From contig NC_088716.1 in the NCBI RefSeq assembly GCF_963576615.1, forward strand, positions 56,695,181 through 56,759,180: a DNA stretch of 64,000 nt. Direction: 5' to 3'. This document shows positions 1 through 13,700 of this stretch, one piece after another; the stretch's first letter is position 1, and each line of letters opens with the position of its first letter. Source of the DNA: Watersipora subatra (taxonomy: Eukaryota > Bryozoa > Gymnolaemata > Cheilostomatida > Watersiporidae). A model generated the notes under the pieces. It was not told the origin of the DNA. It did not search any database and was given only the letters and a program-made list of their open reading frames with translations. Made by a program: the position numbers and the translations under genes.

Positions 1-663
1 ATAGAATTCACCATGCTAGTGGTAAGTGTATACAGCTAGTGGTAAGTGTATACAGCAGAGAGGGTTTTGAAGAATGACAAAGCAATAATTCTGTGAGATC
101 TTTCATTACAAACATAACTTGTCATTCAAATTCACAGAATATATTTGGCAGTAAAAGACCAGGAAAATGACCTCACATGGAGTATAGAAATTGCAGAACC
201 TGGTGACAATAGAAGAGAAAAAGAAAGAAAATAAAATATCAAAAACTTGCAAGAGAACTTAAAAAGCTTTGAAAAACTTCTGCAACAATAATACCTGTTC
301 CGATGGGTAACCATACTGAAAGAATATTATGTTTGTTTTTATTCAGAGTGAAGCTAGTTTTTGGTCTAGGACCAGGTCTTTTTCCCCAAAAACCTAAGGT
401 TTCCAAAATGATATTTTCATATTCAAGTCTTCATCTCTAGTACTTCCAATAAAATGTGTGCTGTTCCCAGCGGAGCAGACTAGTGATTGGTTACAAGGAG
501 AGTGCAACTCAATGCAAAGAAATAACTCAGGTAATCTGTTGTTGTTGCCAGGGCACTGGTTACAATTGGGACAACTGCTGTTTTTATTGGTCAAAAAGCC
601 TTGAGATCTCTCATCTTAAGTTCTGATACTTTTTTATTTTCTTTTACCACCGTTTTTACACCT

Positions 664-1211
664 CCTGGGACAGCATTATCAATATACTGGGATAGCAGTA
701 TCAATATCCTGGGACAGCAATATCAATATTCTAGGACAGCAATATCGATATACTGGGATAGCAGTATCAATATCCTGAGACAGCAATATCAATATTCTAG
801 GACAGCAATATCGGTATCCTGAGACAGCAGTATCAATATCCTGAGACAGCATTATTAATATCCTGGGACAGAAATATCAATATCTCGGTACAGCAATATC
901 GATATCCTGGAACAGCAATATCAATATCCCGGTACAGCAATATCAATATCCCGGGACAGCAATATCAATATCCCGGTACAGCAATATCAATATCCTGGGA
1001 CAGCAATATCAATATCCTGGGACAGAAATATCAATATCCCAGTACAGCAATATCAATATCCTGGGACAGCAATATCAATATCCTGAGACAGCAATATCAA
1101 TATCCTGGGACAGCAATATCAATATCCTGGAGCAGCAGTATCAATATCTTGGGACAACAAAATCAATATCCTGGGACAGCATTATCAATATCCTGGGACA
1201 GCAATATCAAT
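664..1211. repeat. Minisatellite, about 21-bp unit
   Basis: About 26 imperfect tandem copies of a unit like cctgggacagcaatatcaata. Variants (gggata, gagaca, ggtaca) are scattered rather than blocked. Short open frames across it come from the unit length being a multiple of three and are not genes. Confidence 0.95.
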
Positions 1212-1404
1212 GATGACACACTATTTTAGCTTTTTTGACCTGAATGATATCTGCCTGTTTTGTTTCTGTGAATTCACCAACACAACCATTGAAGTCCTAT
1301 CACACTATTACCTTATTCTTTACCAGATTTTCAGCTCTATTTTTATGCCATGACTCAGGGTGAGGTATTCATGCGCTTTCATGAGACTCCAATAACAGGT
1401 ATTA

Positions 1405-1441
1405 CGTGCGTTGCGAAAGGCGGCGGCTTTCGCAACGCATG
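1405..1441. other. GC-rich perfect hairpin
   Basis: Arms gcgttgcgaaag (1408-1419) and ctttcgcaacgc (1427-1438) are exact inverses around a 7-base GC loop (gcggcgg), with the next outer pair also matching. It stands out in AT-rich surroundings. It could be a small palindromic MITE core or cruciform-prone site. Confidence 0.8.
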
Positions 1442-4400
1442 AATATTTGCCGTATAACGCATAACATTCATTCATCACCTCTTATGCAACTACCAAAAAG
1501 TATATTCAAAGTCAAAGAGGCAGCCGAGTGAGCTAACAATATTTTCATAACCATGGTAACGCTCTTATAGGAATGTTTACTTATTTATTCTATTTCTCAC
1601 TTTAGCAGCAGCATTGGGTTTAGTGCCCATATATCAGTTTGTCAAATCAAGCATTGATTGGCAAAGATAATTTTAAATTGTATCTGGTTTGTTATTAGAG
1701 TCAAACAAAGCATAGAACCCTGCTTTGACCAAAAAAATGACCTCACATGGACTATAGAAATTGCAGGATCAGAATACTAACCTATCAGCATTCCTATCCA
1801 TGCTGATAGGTTAGCTAATCTGGCTGTAGAGGAATGATAACTCTCATCATAGACATAAGACTGCCTTGGCCTATGTAGTCACTATAGAAGTTTTAAACTC
1901 AGATAATCTGAGTTATCTGTCCTTACAATAGTGATAGCAAAACGACATAATTTGTACAGTAGAAGAGGCCACTCAATTGTTTTTAAATAACACAGAGTTG
2001 GAGTTAGTTCTCCTTTGAAAAGAGCTGATAACTCAGTCAAACAAAGATGTAACTGGCGCTTTCCAATTGACTGACTGTATTTCTGGAAACATTTATGTAG
2101 TAAATTCATCTACAGTTCTTTCGCGTATCAGCATGTAACATGAAACAACTAAAAGCTTTATTAAAAGCTTTAATCATAAAATTAAAAAATCAACGCTTTT
2201 CATTTTGCTACTAAGAAAATCACATCGCATTACGTGTTGAAGAAGTTTCCTACATAGCTCACAAAAAGTTTCTGGAGAAGTGACCACTTAAAAACTTATA
2301 TGGAATCAAATGGGTACGAAACCACTTTAACCTCGCAATAATGGTCTTACCAAAACTGGTACATGAATAACAATGGTGAGTTGAGAAAAGGCTTGCGAAG
2401 TCATTTGCTGGTTCAAGTTTGTAATTCAACAAGCATTAGCTCACAAACACATGTATGTTAAGCCGCATTCATATTTGTATATTTGTTTGTTTACATTTCA
2501 TGTTTCAAACAGTTTTGGCTCCCTCTGCTCTCTCTTTTTCACTCTCTCTTTCACTCTCTTCCCTTTATTCTATTTTTCTCTTTTCTTTCTCTTTAACTTT
2601 CAGAACAGTCGTGTAGTGCTAAGTAAGCTTTGTGCAAGCTATTTTTTTAACAAATTGTATACTTTGAAAGAGTTTCTTTAGGTAGTGTGTTCAATAAAAA
2701 TAGAGCAAGTTTAGTAATAATTATAATACTAAAAGTAAAAATAATTACTGTAGATGTGATAGATGTTAATAGAGCGCAAACTCATTATCCCATTTTCACA
2801 GCCAGGTAAAAGATAGAACCATTGCTGGCTGCCAAATCTTTACTATAATAAGAGCCATGTTTGTCTGTCCGTCAGTCCGCTCATCCGTCTGTCTGACGCC
2901 AAGCTAAGAGGTTAGGAACAAGATTGCACTGCACAGGAAACTCAAATATTCACATTTCCAATCAGGTTAGCAACTGCATCACTCACCCACCTTGCTGTAC
3001 TACAGAATAATTGCGCAAATATACTTATTACACACGACTCTTTCTCACGGCTTTTCGGCATTACTAGCCAAATAATTATCCTAACAACAAAGTTTCTAAG
3101 AGAAAACTCTGAAGATTGACAACTAATTTGTTAAAAGCAAATACCATTGCTGTGAAAATAAAAATGAGCAATTAAACAAAACAATAATTAAGAATAAATT
3201 TGCATATCATAATAATCTGTTGAGATAAGTTAACAGTCTGTGTCAGCAAGATAACAAGGATGTTGTTACGAAGCACCAAGCTGCTAGGATAGTACACCAA
3301 CCTCTCCTTTGCCACCAGCCTTCACCACCACGGCGATGCACGCCCACAACAGAATGCTGTCACAAATTTCATGGCAGTTCCTACTGCCTATTTCTAGACA
3401 AATCAATTAAGCAGCCAGGCTGCTATATGATCGACTCTTAAGCCCCACCACCATCCACGGATTTCCAGTGGATTTTCTGTCAGCCCGCAAAAGCATGGCG
3501 ATTCACTAAATCAGCTCCCTTGCTCTCCTCGCTGAGGCTTCTGTCAAGCATTTGATTCACGGCTATTTAAATAGCGAGACCTGTTAGTTCCTCGGCTTTT
3601 CTGTGAAAAACTAGTTTTTCAAAGCCCTAGCTTTCTATGAACGCCAGCCCCACCCCTCTCCCCTTCTGCATTACTGGCTAATCACTGAAAAGCTTAGAAT
3701 ATTTACATAATATCCCACAATCTGTTAAGAGGTAGAACAATGGGAGAAAAGTAGCGCACACTTACATGTAGCAACAGCTTAAGATATAAAACAATGCTGA
3801 CAGTTTGAGAAAAACTCATATAAAAATGTCCTTCAAGGTTAGAATATTGATAATTGTAAAAATCGTTTCATATCGGAGCCTTACTCTAGCTTGTGAGTTT
3901 CAAAAGCTATACATTCAGGGATAATTTATAGAAACAGGAGAAGCCAAGTGATATGGAATTACACCTTAAGAAACTGCCCTTCCTTCCAAAAGTTAAGACA
4001 CTGGAAGCTTAACTCCGTGTACCTGGTTCCTGCGCTATGTGCGATGAATATAAATAGTACTGTAAATGTCTAGCTATTAAGGAATAGCATTGGCAGCATG
4101 CTGAATAATAATTCTACTAGCTCGTGTTGTTAAAGCTGGTTGGAATATAAACATGCAATATGGTTAAGTTTGCTTTCCAAGTTCTATCATTTTTACTATT
4201 ACACTTTGAAAGTTTGAATTATAAAAAACTGAAAATCTACAACTTTCACTGCCCTAGTTAACTTACTTGACCTAGCTGACCCAGTTCATGGCTACAGAGT
4301 AGTAGCTAGGAGGAAAAAAGAGGACATAAATGATGACAACTTAGCAATGAGACACAAACGGAACAATATGATTGAGCCAATGGGTACTAAAATAGCTCAT

Positions 4401-5245
4401 CAGCTTAGAAAATACTTTATAAATATTACGCAAGTAAAATATAAATAAATAGGGTACAAATCTCACTTATTTTAACAAACAACCATTAAAAGAACACATA
4501 TGCTTTTATTTAGAAACTGGAATCATTAACCGACTGAATTATTTTAAAAACTAGCCAAAGGCAAATGTAAAATAATTGGCTTTGATAATATTTACTCACA
4601 CGACTGAGAGTACTAATAATAGTGAAAAACACACGCTCATGCATGCGAACACACGCACGTACGCTCGCTCCACACATGTACCAAACACACGCACGCTCGC
4701 ACCACACACAGGACTTGTGCACCAGAGCCTTTGACTATAAGGTGTGTTTTTATAATCAAAGCTTCATCTACTCAGGCACAGAAATAAACATCGACCTTTA
4801 TATGCTTAGCAACTATATTCATAGAAGCTCAACTTTGTTTGGTCTTTTCTCTTTCAAGGTAAATTGTAAGCGTTTGGTAAAATAATAGCCATATCCCTGA
4901 TTAACAAAATTCAAATTTTTTTTATGATGAATTTCAGCCAATATATATGGGTAGAATTTGTCTATGCTTTCTACAAGTAAGTGCCTTGTTATTCAGACCT
5001 ATAATGACAACTTTTAACGTTTTTAAACGGTTATCAAGTTAATATTAACAAATGAAATCTGCATCAAAATCGCCGAATCCTATCTTTTAAAATGCAGACA
5101 AAGAAAAATGATTCATAAGTTAGTTTGATAATCTTATATGATCTTACTTTGTTTAACCCGGATGCAAGTTGCACAATAAAACGTGACGAACATACTGAAC
5201 AGAAGTAGAGAGGAAAGATTGGTAGCTGAAGTCGTTGAACTTCTT
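1442..5245. other. No recognisable gene
   Basis: AT-rich sequence with no convincing coding exon on either strand. It contains a pyrimidine-rich tract (2520-2610), a GC-richer stretch at about 3290-3670 without an open frame, and a CA/CG-rich simple tract (4625-4720) that gives spurious ORFs on both strands. Confidence 0.6.
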
Positions 5246-6445
5246 TTAAAGACGGGTAATGTCTTCCATATGCTCTCCTTTACGGTCCCGACCTTTTTCG
5301 CTGAGATAAGTGAAGCACCGAGTATTTTCACTAAAGTGTTTATATACATCTATTGATTGTCTAATTGGTGTTTGAAGCTTCGCGCATAGCTCCATCATCC
5401 ATTGCTGTCTATTTGGTTTAAAGAGAGCCCTGTAGGAATCCCTCCACTTGTGGTACTTGTTAAAGAGTGTCTCATTGCTTGCCACATCATGCAGATGTTG
5501 AGCTAGATCCCCGAATGTTGCAAAAGAATCGGCATGGATATAAGAATTTGGTGGCGCGAGCGTTTTATAGTTTACTCGATTTCCTCGAACTATAGGAATC
5601 ATGCCCAACATGAGATTGCTCCAAAACTTTTCTGTCACGTAGTCGTCACAATCTGCGTTTTCAAAAGCTAAATAGAACTTGTACTTGCTTGCCATTCCCT
5701 TTTTGTATTTAAATCCTTTGAGATGGTGCTTCGAGCAATCTCCATAGATGTCAATATCTATAAAATCTTTTAGGCTTTCAACATACTCCTCTCTTCTGCT
5801 GCTAGTTACGCAGTTGCTCACCAGCCAAACTACCAACTTTGATCTTTGCGCAAAATTGTTTTTGTTTTTTTTGTTTATTTGAGGCGATACTAGTTTCTCA
5901 TAAGTGCCATAAGGTATGACTATATCCGAGTCTGACTGAAATGTGACAGTCATATTAAACATATTGTTGAGTTGTTTCAGTTGATTTGGGTAGTAAAATG
6001 ATTGCGGTTCCTGAATCATGAGTACCCATAGTTGATCATAGCTGTGACGAGTTGGAAGTTTTGATAGGACAAAGTCTTTTCGGTTGAGATTATTATACAA
6101 ATGAAATACGACTGCGTCACTTTTACTATAAAGTGATTTATCGGTAGTCCATTCACAATGAAGTTGCGAGCGGCTCATAGATTCTAAAACTTCAATTCGC
6201 CGTTTCACGTTTAATTTACTTCCATATATGGTAGTGTAGAGCAGGATGCGTTTTGTAGTTGGGCTCTTAGCTCGCCAGGCATTGGTGATATTCTTAGTTT
6301 CATCAACATATAACTTAGCTTCTTCATATAATTTTGTGTAACTGCCCAGTGCTCCACTTTGATAACGGTAAGTTGTTAGAATCACCACTAGGGATAGTCC
6401 AAAACAGGTGGCAGTTAACAGCCAGAGCACTCGAGTCATCGGCAT
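5246..6445 (-). CDS. Alpha-1,3-fucosyltransferase, GT10 family, intronless
   Basis: A 399-residue open frame. The family transfers fucose from GDP-fucose to GlcNAc on glycans in the Golgi. The layout is a type II membrane protein: a short cytoplasmic tail, one hydrophobic anchor (about residues 6-25), a stem, then the catalytic domain. Mid-protein FNMTVTFQSDSDIVIPYG and the hallmark FYLAFENADCDDYVTEKFW near residues 255-275, followed by GMIPIVRG, are the conserved GT10 donor-binding blocks. Asn-x-Ser/Thr sites (NIT, NMT, NET) fit a secreted-pathway protein. Length matches animal FUTs, and the ATG sits directly before the anchor. No intron is needed, which is common for animal FUT genes. It lies downstream of COX4 on the same strand. 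The acceptor specificity (Lewis type or core alpha-1,3) cannot be read from the sequence. Confidence 0.95.
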   Translation of the reverse strand: MPMTRVLWLLTATCFGLSLVVILTTYRYQSGALGSYTKLYEEAKLYVDETKNITNAWRAKSPTTKRILLYTTIYGSKLNVKRRIEVLESMSRSQLHCEWTTDKSLYSKSDAVVFHLYNNLNRKDFVLSKLPTRHSYDQLWVLMIQEPQSFYYPNQLKQLNNMFNMTVTFQSDSDIVIPYGTYEKLVSPQINKKNKNNFAQRSKLVVWLVSNCVTSSRREEYVESLKDFIDIDIYGDCSKHHLKGFKYKKGMASKYKFYLAFENADCDDYVTEKFWSNLMLGMIPIVRGNRVNYKTLAPPNSYIHADSFATFGDLAQHLHDVASNETLFNKYHKWRDSYRALFKPNRQQWMMELCAKLQTPIRQSIDVYKHFSENTRCFTYLSEKGRDRKGEHMEDITRL

Positions 6446-7701
6446 CCTGCTCCTTTCCAGCTAGTAAACCTCACTAGTAGGTAGCAACTCCTGTTACTGA
6501 ATGCCTGTTTACTAAGCCGGCCACTAGGAATACTAACACAATAGCATTCAATGCCAAGCTAGAGCTCATAGTTGATGCTGTATCACATATCATTATCTTG
6601 ACTGAATAACATGAGCGAGGCACTGGATTGTGAATGAATGCAAAACTGAATAGAGAAGAGAACAATTAAGTAACTTTCAGAATACATCTTTTTTTTCAGC
6701 ATATGTATTGTAAGAACTTTCACAAAATGAAAGCTTGCTAACAATGCGTTGTTCTTCAGATTGCAAGACTAATGCAGACAAGATTTGATTGTTTTTAGTC
6801 TATGATGGCCATAGCTTTACCTATAAAATTCATTTCATTTGTTACACCCTACACGCTCATATTAAAAAGTAGAGTGCCACAAATAGCCGATGATCAGCCT
6901 TCAATACAAGGGATAACTACGGTAAACATATCAAATAGTTGAGTTGGAGAACATTTATGGTGTAACAATGTAAGCCGAAAGCCCCCAAAGTTTTGAATCC
7001 ATATCTAAGAGGCTTCCAAAGTTCATTAATAAACTAATTCATTGTCAGTCTGTTGCCCTCATTGATAGCAGCCTATCTGAGACATGGGTAATCCTTGAAT
7101 TCCTACCTCAGAACTGTGAAGATAATCAACTAGGTGCAATATTGGAGAATGTCACTTATCCTAAAATTTTATAAAAATGTCATAGAACTTTGTTTTGGTA
7201 GTGCTATGGGGCACCTGTGAACTAAGACTAGGAGCTCAGCGACTATGCTATGGGCAAGGTCATCAAGCTCTGCAACAATGTGTTGAGACAGATTGTACAC
7301 GGAGAGTTCCATTCATAACAGGAGAGCTTATCACAATGATACTACAGTAACTCCCATATCGAGCAATGAACATATATTTAAAATGGCTGCTTGTTCTCCA
7401 TGTAACTAGGCAACTTCGCCCAGTACATAGATTAGATAGGTTTATCAATCAGTATTTTTCTCAGAGTACACAACTGGGTGAGCATACCAAGCGAGATCAG
7501 AGCCAAACAATAAGACTTCAGTGACGAATAGATCGTGTATTTATATTATACAGTCATTACGTAACAACATATCTACACCACAAACAATCAATATATTACC
7601 AAAGCATCTTGAAAGCAGTGCATGGCCAACGGTGTCAAAGATCAGCTAAAAAAATACTTTGATGAACTAGATATGAAATCCGTTTTACTATCGCGCAGCT
7701 T
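6446..7701. other. FUT upstream region and COX4 3' flank
   Basis: Contains the fucosyltransferase 5' flank (start codon at 6445) and the presumed COX4 3' UTR below 7702. No other exon was found and no canonical AATAAA was seen close after the COX4 stop, though TA-rich variants occur near 7540. Confidence 0.5.
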
Positions 7702-10700
7702 CTATTTTGTGAATCTCTCGTTCTCATAGTCGTATTTGCTGCTGACACCGGAGATAAGCCCCTGCCTCTGCATAACCATACGCTCGATCTACAATTCACC
7801 AAGATGTGTTTGAAGATCAGAACCAACAAGATAAAAATATATAAACATTTTAAACAGATTCGCCAGTGAACCACTGAAATTTGAACGCCGTATGCAATAC
7901 TTACACGTACAACATAGTTGAAAGAGCCATTAATATTACAAAATTAAGTAGTAGTAACAATATGTTTATGTAATTTACAATAAATACTTTGCTTTTATTT
8001 CCCTGAGTAAGGCAAATCAACAGAAGGAATCAAAGCATTTTTAAAGTATGACCTGGAAACAGCCGCAGCAGTTTTATATTATAGCACTGAATCAGCCAAC
8101 ATTTTAACTTAATTTTCCTTGGACCAAACGCGAGTGAAGCGAGTATTTGGTTGTGGGAAAAGCAAGGGATGGACCATTTGAAACCTTATTCATAGCACTA
8201 ACAAAGCAGCTACATGTTACACAAAGATTGTGATGAGGAATAGCTATGCTCTACAGACAGTTTATAAATCATCAACCTACACGATCTGATAGCAACCTTC
8301 ACAAGGCTATCTAGAGTCAATACAAGTAAACGCCAGTACTTGAACAATGCGCTATCATTGAGATTAGATGCTGCGAGTTACCGGTAAACGAACTGGCCTC
8401 GACAACACTGTACATGTGAATTATGGCTGACTCGACAACACTGTACATGTGAATTATGGCTGACTCGACAACACTGTACATGTGAATTATGGCTGACTCG
8501 ACAACACTGTATATGTGAATTATGGCTGACTCGACAACACTGTACATGTGAATTATGGCTGACTCGACAACACTGTACATGTGAATTATGGCTGACTCGA
8601 CAACACTGTACATGTGAATTATGGCTGACTCGACAACACTGTACATGTGAATTATGGCTGACTCGACAACACTGTACATGTGAATAACAGCCGACTAGCA
8701 AATCTACATCTATCATGTCTGCAAATCAACTGGTTAATGGTGCTGCCAAAACCAGCCTCCTAGCTCTGCTGCGTATGACACGCCTAAAGACATCCAAACT
8801 GCAATGATCTAGAGAGCTCAATTTGTCCAAGGTAAATCATAAAACCTACAGAATTACTATAAGTGGCCAATTTAAATTCCTGACAGTCGTAGTCTTTTTA
8901 GAATTTAGGCTTTCATAATTTCTGTAAAAGAATATGTAATCCAATTTAATTGAAAAAAAAATTGGTGCAAATCTAAAAACTAATTGAATACAAAATTTGC
9001 AACTTACAACTAGTAAGAACAGTACAAAATATGATACAGTAAAATAAAATATATATAACCTCTATAATAATATATATGAAATATAAATAAAATAAGTACA
9101 ATACAACAAATATGATAGAAAGATAGGATAGAATGCTAGAATGAGAAGGTAAAAAACGAGAGAAAAAAGGAACTAAACTATAGGACTAAAGAATAGGAAA
9201 ATCAGGAAAAAGAGATATGAGGGTAGAGTGACAGTAGGGGGGAGACTAGATGGTAACGATAGAGAGAGAGAGAGAGATATATGAGGGTAGAGTGACAGTA
9301 GGGTGGGAGACTAGATAGTAACGATAGAGAGAGATATGAGGGTAGAGTGACAGTAGGGAGGGAGACTAGATGGTAACGATAGAGAGAGAGATATATGAGG
9401 GTAGAGTGACAGTAGGGAGGGAGACTAGATAGTAACGATAGAGAGAGATATGAGGGTAGAGTGACAGTAGGGAGGGAGACTAGATGGTAACGATAGAGAG
9501 ATATGAGGGTAAAGTGACAGTAGGGGGGAGACTAGATAGTAACGATAGAGAGAGAGATATATGAGGGTAGAGTGACAGTAGGGAGGGAGACTAGATAGTA
9601 ACGATAGAGAGAGATATATGAGGGTAGTGACAGTAGGGAGGGAGACTAGATGGTAACGATAGAGAGAGATATATGAGGGTAAAGTGACAGTAGGGGGGAG
9701 ACTAGATGGTAACGATAGAGAGAGAGGAGTAAAAGTAATGAAAAATACAGGAAATTAGAATAAAGGTTAAATGAGAGAGAAAATAGAGAAATTGAAGCAT
9801 ATAAACAAAGGTAGCCAAGTCGGACTACAGACACTAATCACCTGGGCCTGCTGGTGCTCTTTCGTAAATGTCGAAGGTGTTGTAGCATCATACACACAAC
9901 GCCTCATGAAGATCGACCACCAGAACGAAACAATGAGTACCACAAAGGTCAGGGCCCAGACTATCTTCCACTCCCCAGTTGGCGCCTTTAGCTCAGCGAA
10001 CGTCTGGCAGAAACTGCATCGAGAATTGAATTGGTAGTTGCAAACAAATCCTCAACTTTTCCGAGTAAATGGATACTACCTATGTGGAACTTGCCATTTT
10101 TGAATCTATACGATCATTACATTAAATAAGTATTGTGGGTATAACTAATTTCGTATTTATCACGTTTCAATGCATGCACACAACATTTGCAAACATTGTG
10201 GTTGCCTCAAATCAACTGAGAATTCAGTTGAACCCTGACCTTACCAAAATAAATGCAATGCTTTGACCTACCATCTACAGTAAGAATTGTTTTCATTGGT
10301 TTGTATGCAAAGCTATGGTATATAATATATGCGCAAACAAAGCCTCACACCTAGCACAGTTGCTGATTCAGTAAACTTTCTATTGTTACGGGAGGGTGTA
10401 AAATATACTTAGAAGGAATCAACAAAGATTTAAGGCTTAAGTAAAGACGAATGCTTCATTGAGAATTGCTGAGTATTTAATGATCAAGCGCAAATAAAAT
10501 TGAAAAGAAAAGCTCCTGACACAGCTAATTTGTTGTAATAAGGTGCTAAAGCCAACCACCATAAATAGGTGTTGAAAACATGGGCAAACAAACATTTTAG
10601 TCAAAAGAATAAGGAGTTACTTGCCCTTTTACTACAGAACATTAATTGCCCAAGTATAGTATCTGGATCTATAATTGAACATGCTGCATGATTGCTAAAA

Positions 10701-13700
10701 GATGTGACAATCAGAGCATTCTCAACACATGGCAACGAAAAAATATCATGTTTTCAAGCCAAGCTAATATTTTTTCCTTTTTTAGCAAAACCTTTTTAGT
10801 TTGACGCTAAAATGATTTTAGCGCTGGGCAGGATGCATTTAGATCCTACAATCATAGCCTATACCGTAGGTTGACCTAGAATTTCAACTTCTTACTACCT
10901 TCACTGTGAGGATATAACTTTGCCTGCATTGGTAGTCACCAGATACAGAAATAATTAGGTTTTTCTATTAGCAAGCGGCTTTAATGAGCACTCATTAAGC
11001 GACCAGCAAGATATAGCACAACAATTACCCACTAGTTATATTATTATATAACACCGAAATGATTATAAGAATATATAATAAAACCTTCACACATCCCCTA
11101 ATTCAGGCTTTGATTTCACAATACGAACGCATAAGCGCTAATATACATGTAGGTATTAATGTAAGAAATACATGTATTAACATAATTAATAACACAGAGA
11201 TTAACGTAAGTAATAACACAGATATTAACATAACTAATAACACAAGCTTTAACATAATAATAACACATGTATTAACATAAGTACTAACACAAGCATTAAT
11301 ATAGTTATGAAGTTCACAGATATTAACATAAGTAATAACAAGGGTATTAACACAATTAACAACACATGTATTAGCAGAAGTAATAATACAGCTACTAACA
11401 AAGTCAAAAACAAATACTGGTCTGAATATAAACTATTTAAATCCTTTTTATCTCAGTCTCCAACAATTAGTCCATACATAGAAAGCTGAAATCCTCGGAA
11501 CACCTACCACCTTGGCGATAGAAAATATTTAATATTTAAATATTTTTAAACATTAAATATTTAAAATGTTTTACTATATATTGGTAAAGGACAAGTGAGA
11601 AATTCGAAGTCATTTGCTAACATGCTAACACAAAATATACAAGATTATTTTTTATACATATTTTTTATGTACAAAATTCTATATAGGCTACACATATGTT
11701 TTTGATCGTCTCTATAATTTTGTTTGCCTAAATGATATAAAAATTGACGATATTAGAATATTACGCAGTTATGCATGTTGTAAATGAACAGTTGTTGCTA
11801 ATAGTTATCTCTCGAGTTAAATTAAAATGTCAGCAAGATATTGAATGTTTTAGATGGTTTCTAATCGTAAGAGTTGCTAAAAACATATATAGCCACTGCT
11901 TGTAAGTATGAACAGGAGGTATTTGGCCAATTCTGGTCAAACAATCACTTCACGTGTATAGTTAAATATATGTTGGTTTTAAAATCTCTCAGATCATCAT
12001 CGATTTATCTCTAGAGCACATGGTGCAACTATACAATAGAAGGCTTAAAAACGCTAACAGAAAACACTAAGATTAAACCTAAACTGATTATTTTAAAAAT
12101 ATCATAACAACGAAAATTACTGCAACAAAGAAAGTGTCAAGTGACAACAATGATCATGTTTCAAATAAAGAGAGTTACCTGCTCCTACCTAAAGGTTTTT
12201 GAGCCTCAGTCATAGTTAAGGCACGAGAGAAGTTATTACAAATGTTGATATAGTAGTATTAATATATCGTGAGAAATTGAGGGAGGCACTAAGATGAGGC
12301 ATGATAAGTGTCAAACATATTGATGTCTATGACATACTCAAAAAGGTACATTGCAAAAACAACAAGAAAACTCTACCTGTGTCTGTAAAGCAGCTTCTTT
12401 TCCTCCATGGTCAGGTTTTTCCAGTCTCCTTGTGCCTTATCCATAAGAGTTTTCGATTGAGCTGTGTTCTGCTCCCAGCGTATGGCTGGATATGGATACA
12501 TGATATTGTCTAGGTAATGATGCAAGCCATTTCGGCCATGTCCAACCACATCTCGGTTTCCAATTCTAACAAACAATAAAGATACATTAAAAATATTTTT
12601 ACTGATTAAGATTACTGGTCGTTGAAGACTTGGCCTAGTTTGTTAACTGAACTAAATGGGCACCAGGAGGCTGGAGGAAACTTGTGCTTGAAAATTTCGA
12701 TTTGTGTTTAATTGCAGAGATGAACCAAGTATAGGTCTTACAAAAAACGACTGAGTGGCTTCCAACAAAGACTCTTAAGAATCAGAGTCGACACATCTGA
12801 TGATACACAGTTGATGATGTTATTGGATAGCATCATTGCAATTATATAAACTTGGCTTACAATGCTTACAATGGATTGACATTCTTAACTCCTCTTCTTT
12901 GCACATAAAAAGCCAGTTTAGCGGCAAACTGTAGCGAGCATATAAATGAGTGCAATGAACTTTTATGCAACAGTATTAAATATAGATATACAAGAAGTCG
13001 TCGACGTATGACCTATGCGATATACGTCCACCCGATTTTACGACCACGTCCGTGAGAAGGTCAGGTAGCTCAGTGCGAGGCCTAGCAAAAGCCGTTCTTC
13101 CTTATTTCTGTTGAACTTTTTTGTGAAGACAAATTTTTGCTGCCACACAATATCAACAATAATTTCACTCGAAATTGAAAATTGGCAATTGGTGTACTGA
13201 TTATATAGGTTATTAAGAGATGTATGTTGCTCGCCATGGCGAGTTCAGCTTCACCGCTATGGTAAAAACGAATTCGCAAACAGATAAATGATAAAATCTT
13301 AGTTAAAAGTTTGAAGTTTACTAAAATACATAGTAAAACTTCCTTCAAGAATGTGTTCAGTAAGCTAAATTAATTTAAGTTAGATCAGAATTGACAGAAT
13401 ATACAAAATCGATTTACGTCTAATTCGGCTTACGACCGGCCGGAATCAAACACGGTCGTAAGTCGACGACTTACTGTAAAGGGCTATTAGGGTAGTGTCT
13501 ATATGCACAACACCGTTTGTATCTGTTCGAAGCCCGAAGGTTTGTATGTAAGATAGCGCCTGTATCGGGAAGTTATGCCCACAATATTCACCATTGAGAT
13601 AACTTCACCTAGTTTCCATTACCATATGGGTCTATCCGTAATCACCATTGTTACAATTAGAGCATAAATTTAATTATAAAATATTGGTATTGCATTTAAG

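Larger units (their letters stand above)
166..1767. repeat. Pair of short direct repeats flanking the first minisatellite
   Basis: The motif aatgacctcacatgga followed by tatagaaattgcag occurs at about 167-196 and again at 1737-1767 in the same orientation with one or two differences. They probably belong to a dispersed repeat family; nothing else in the interval identifies it. Confidence 0.5.

Noticed and set aside
4510-4885. Overlapping ORFs in a CA/CG-rich tract
   Set aside because: Low-complexity sequence read in opposite strands, no domain or splice support.
8398-8684. CRISPR-like regular repeat
   Set aside because: Copies abut directly with no unique spacers, and the genome is eukaryotic.
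8317-8716. Two overlapping repeat proteins of 112 and 120 residues
   Set aside because: They are different frames of a 33-bp tandem array lying inside a COX4 intron; no independent coding evidence.
13082-13348. 88-residue minus ORF containing an ATG considered as COX4 exon 1
   Set aside because: It lies within a MITE and does not meet the required phase, while the exon at 18961-19103 supplies a presequence and correct phase.
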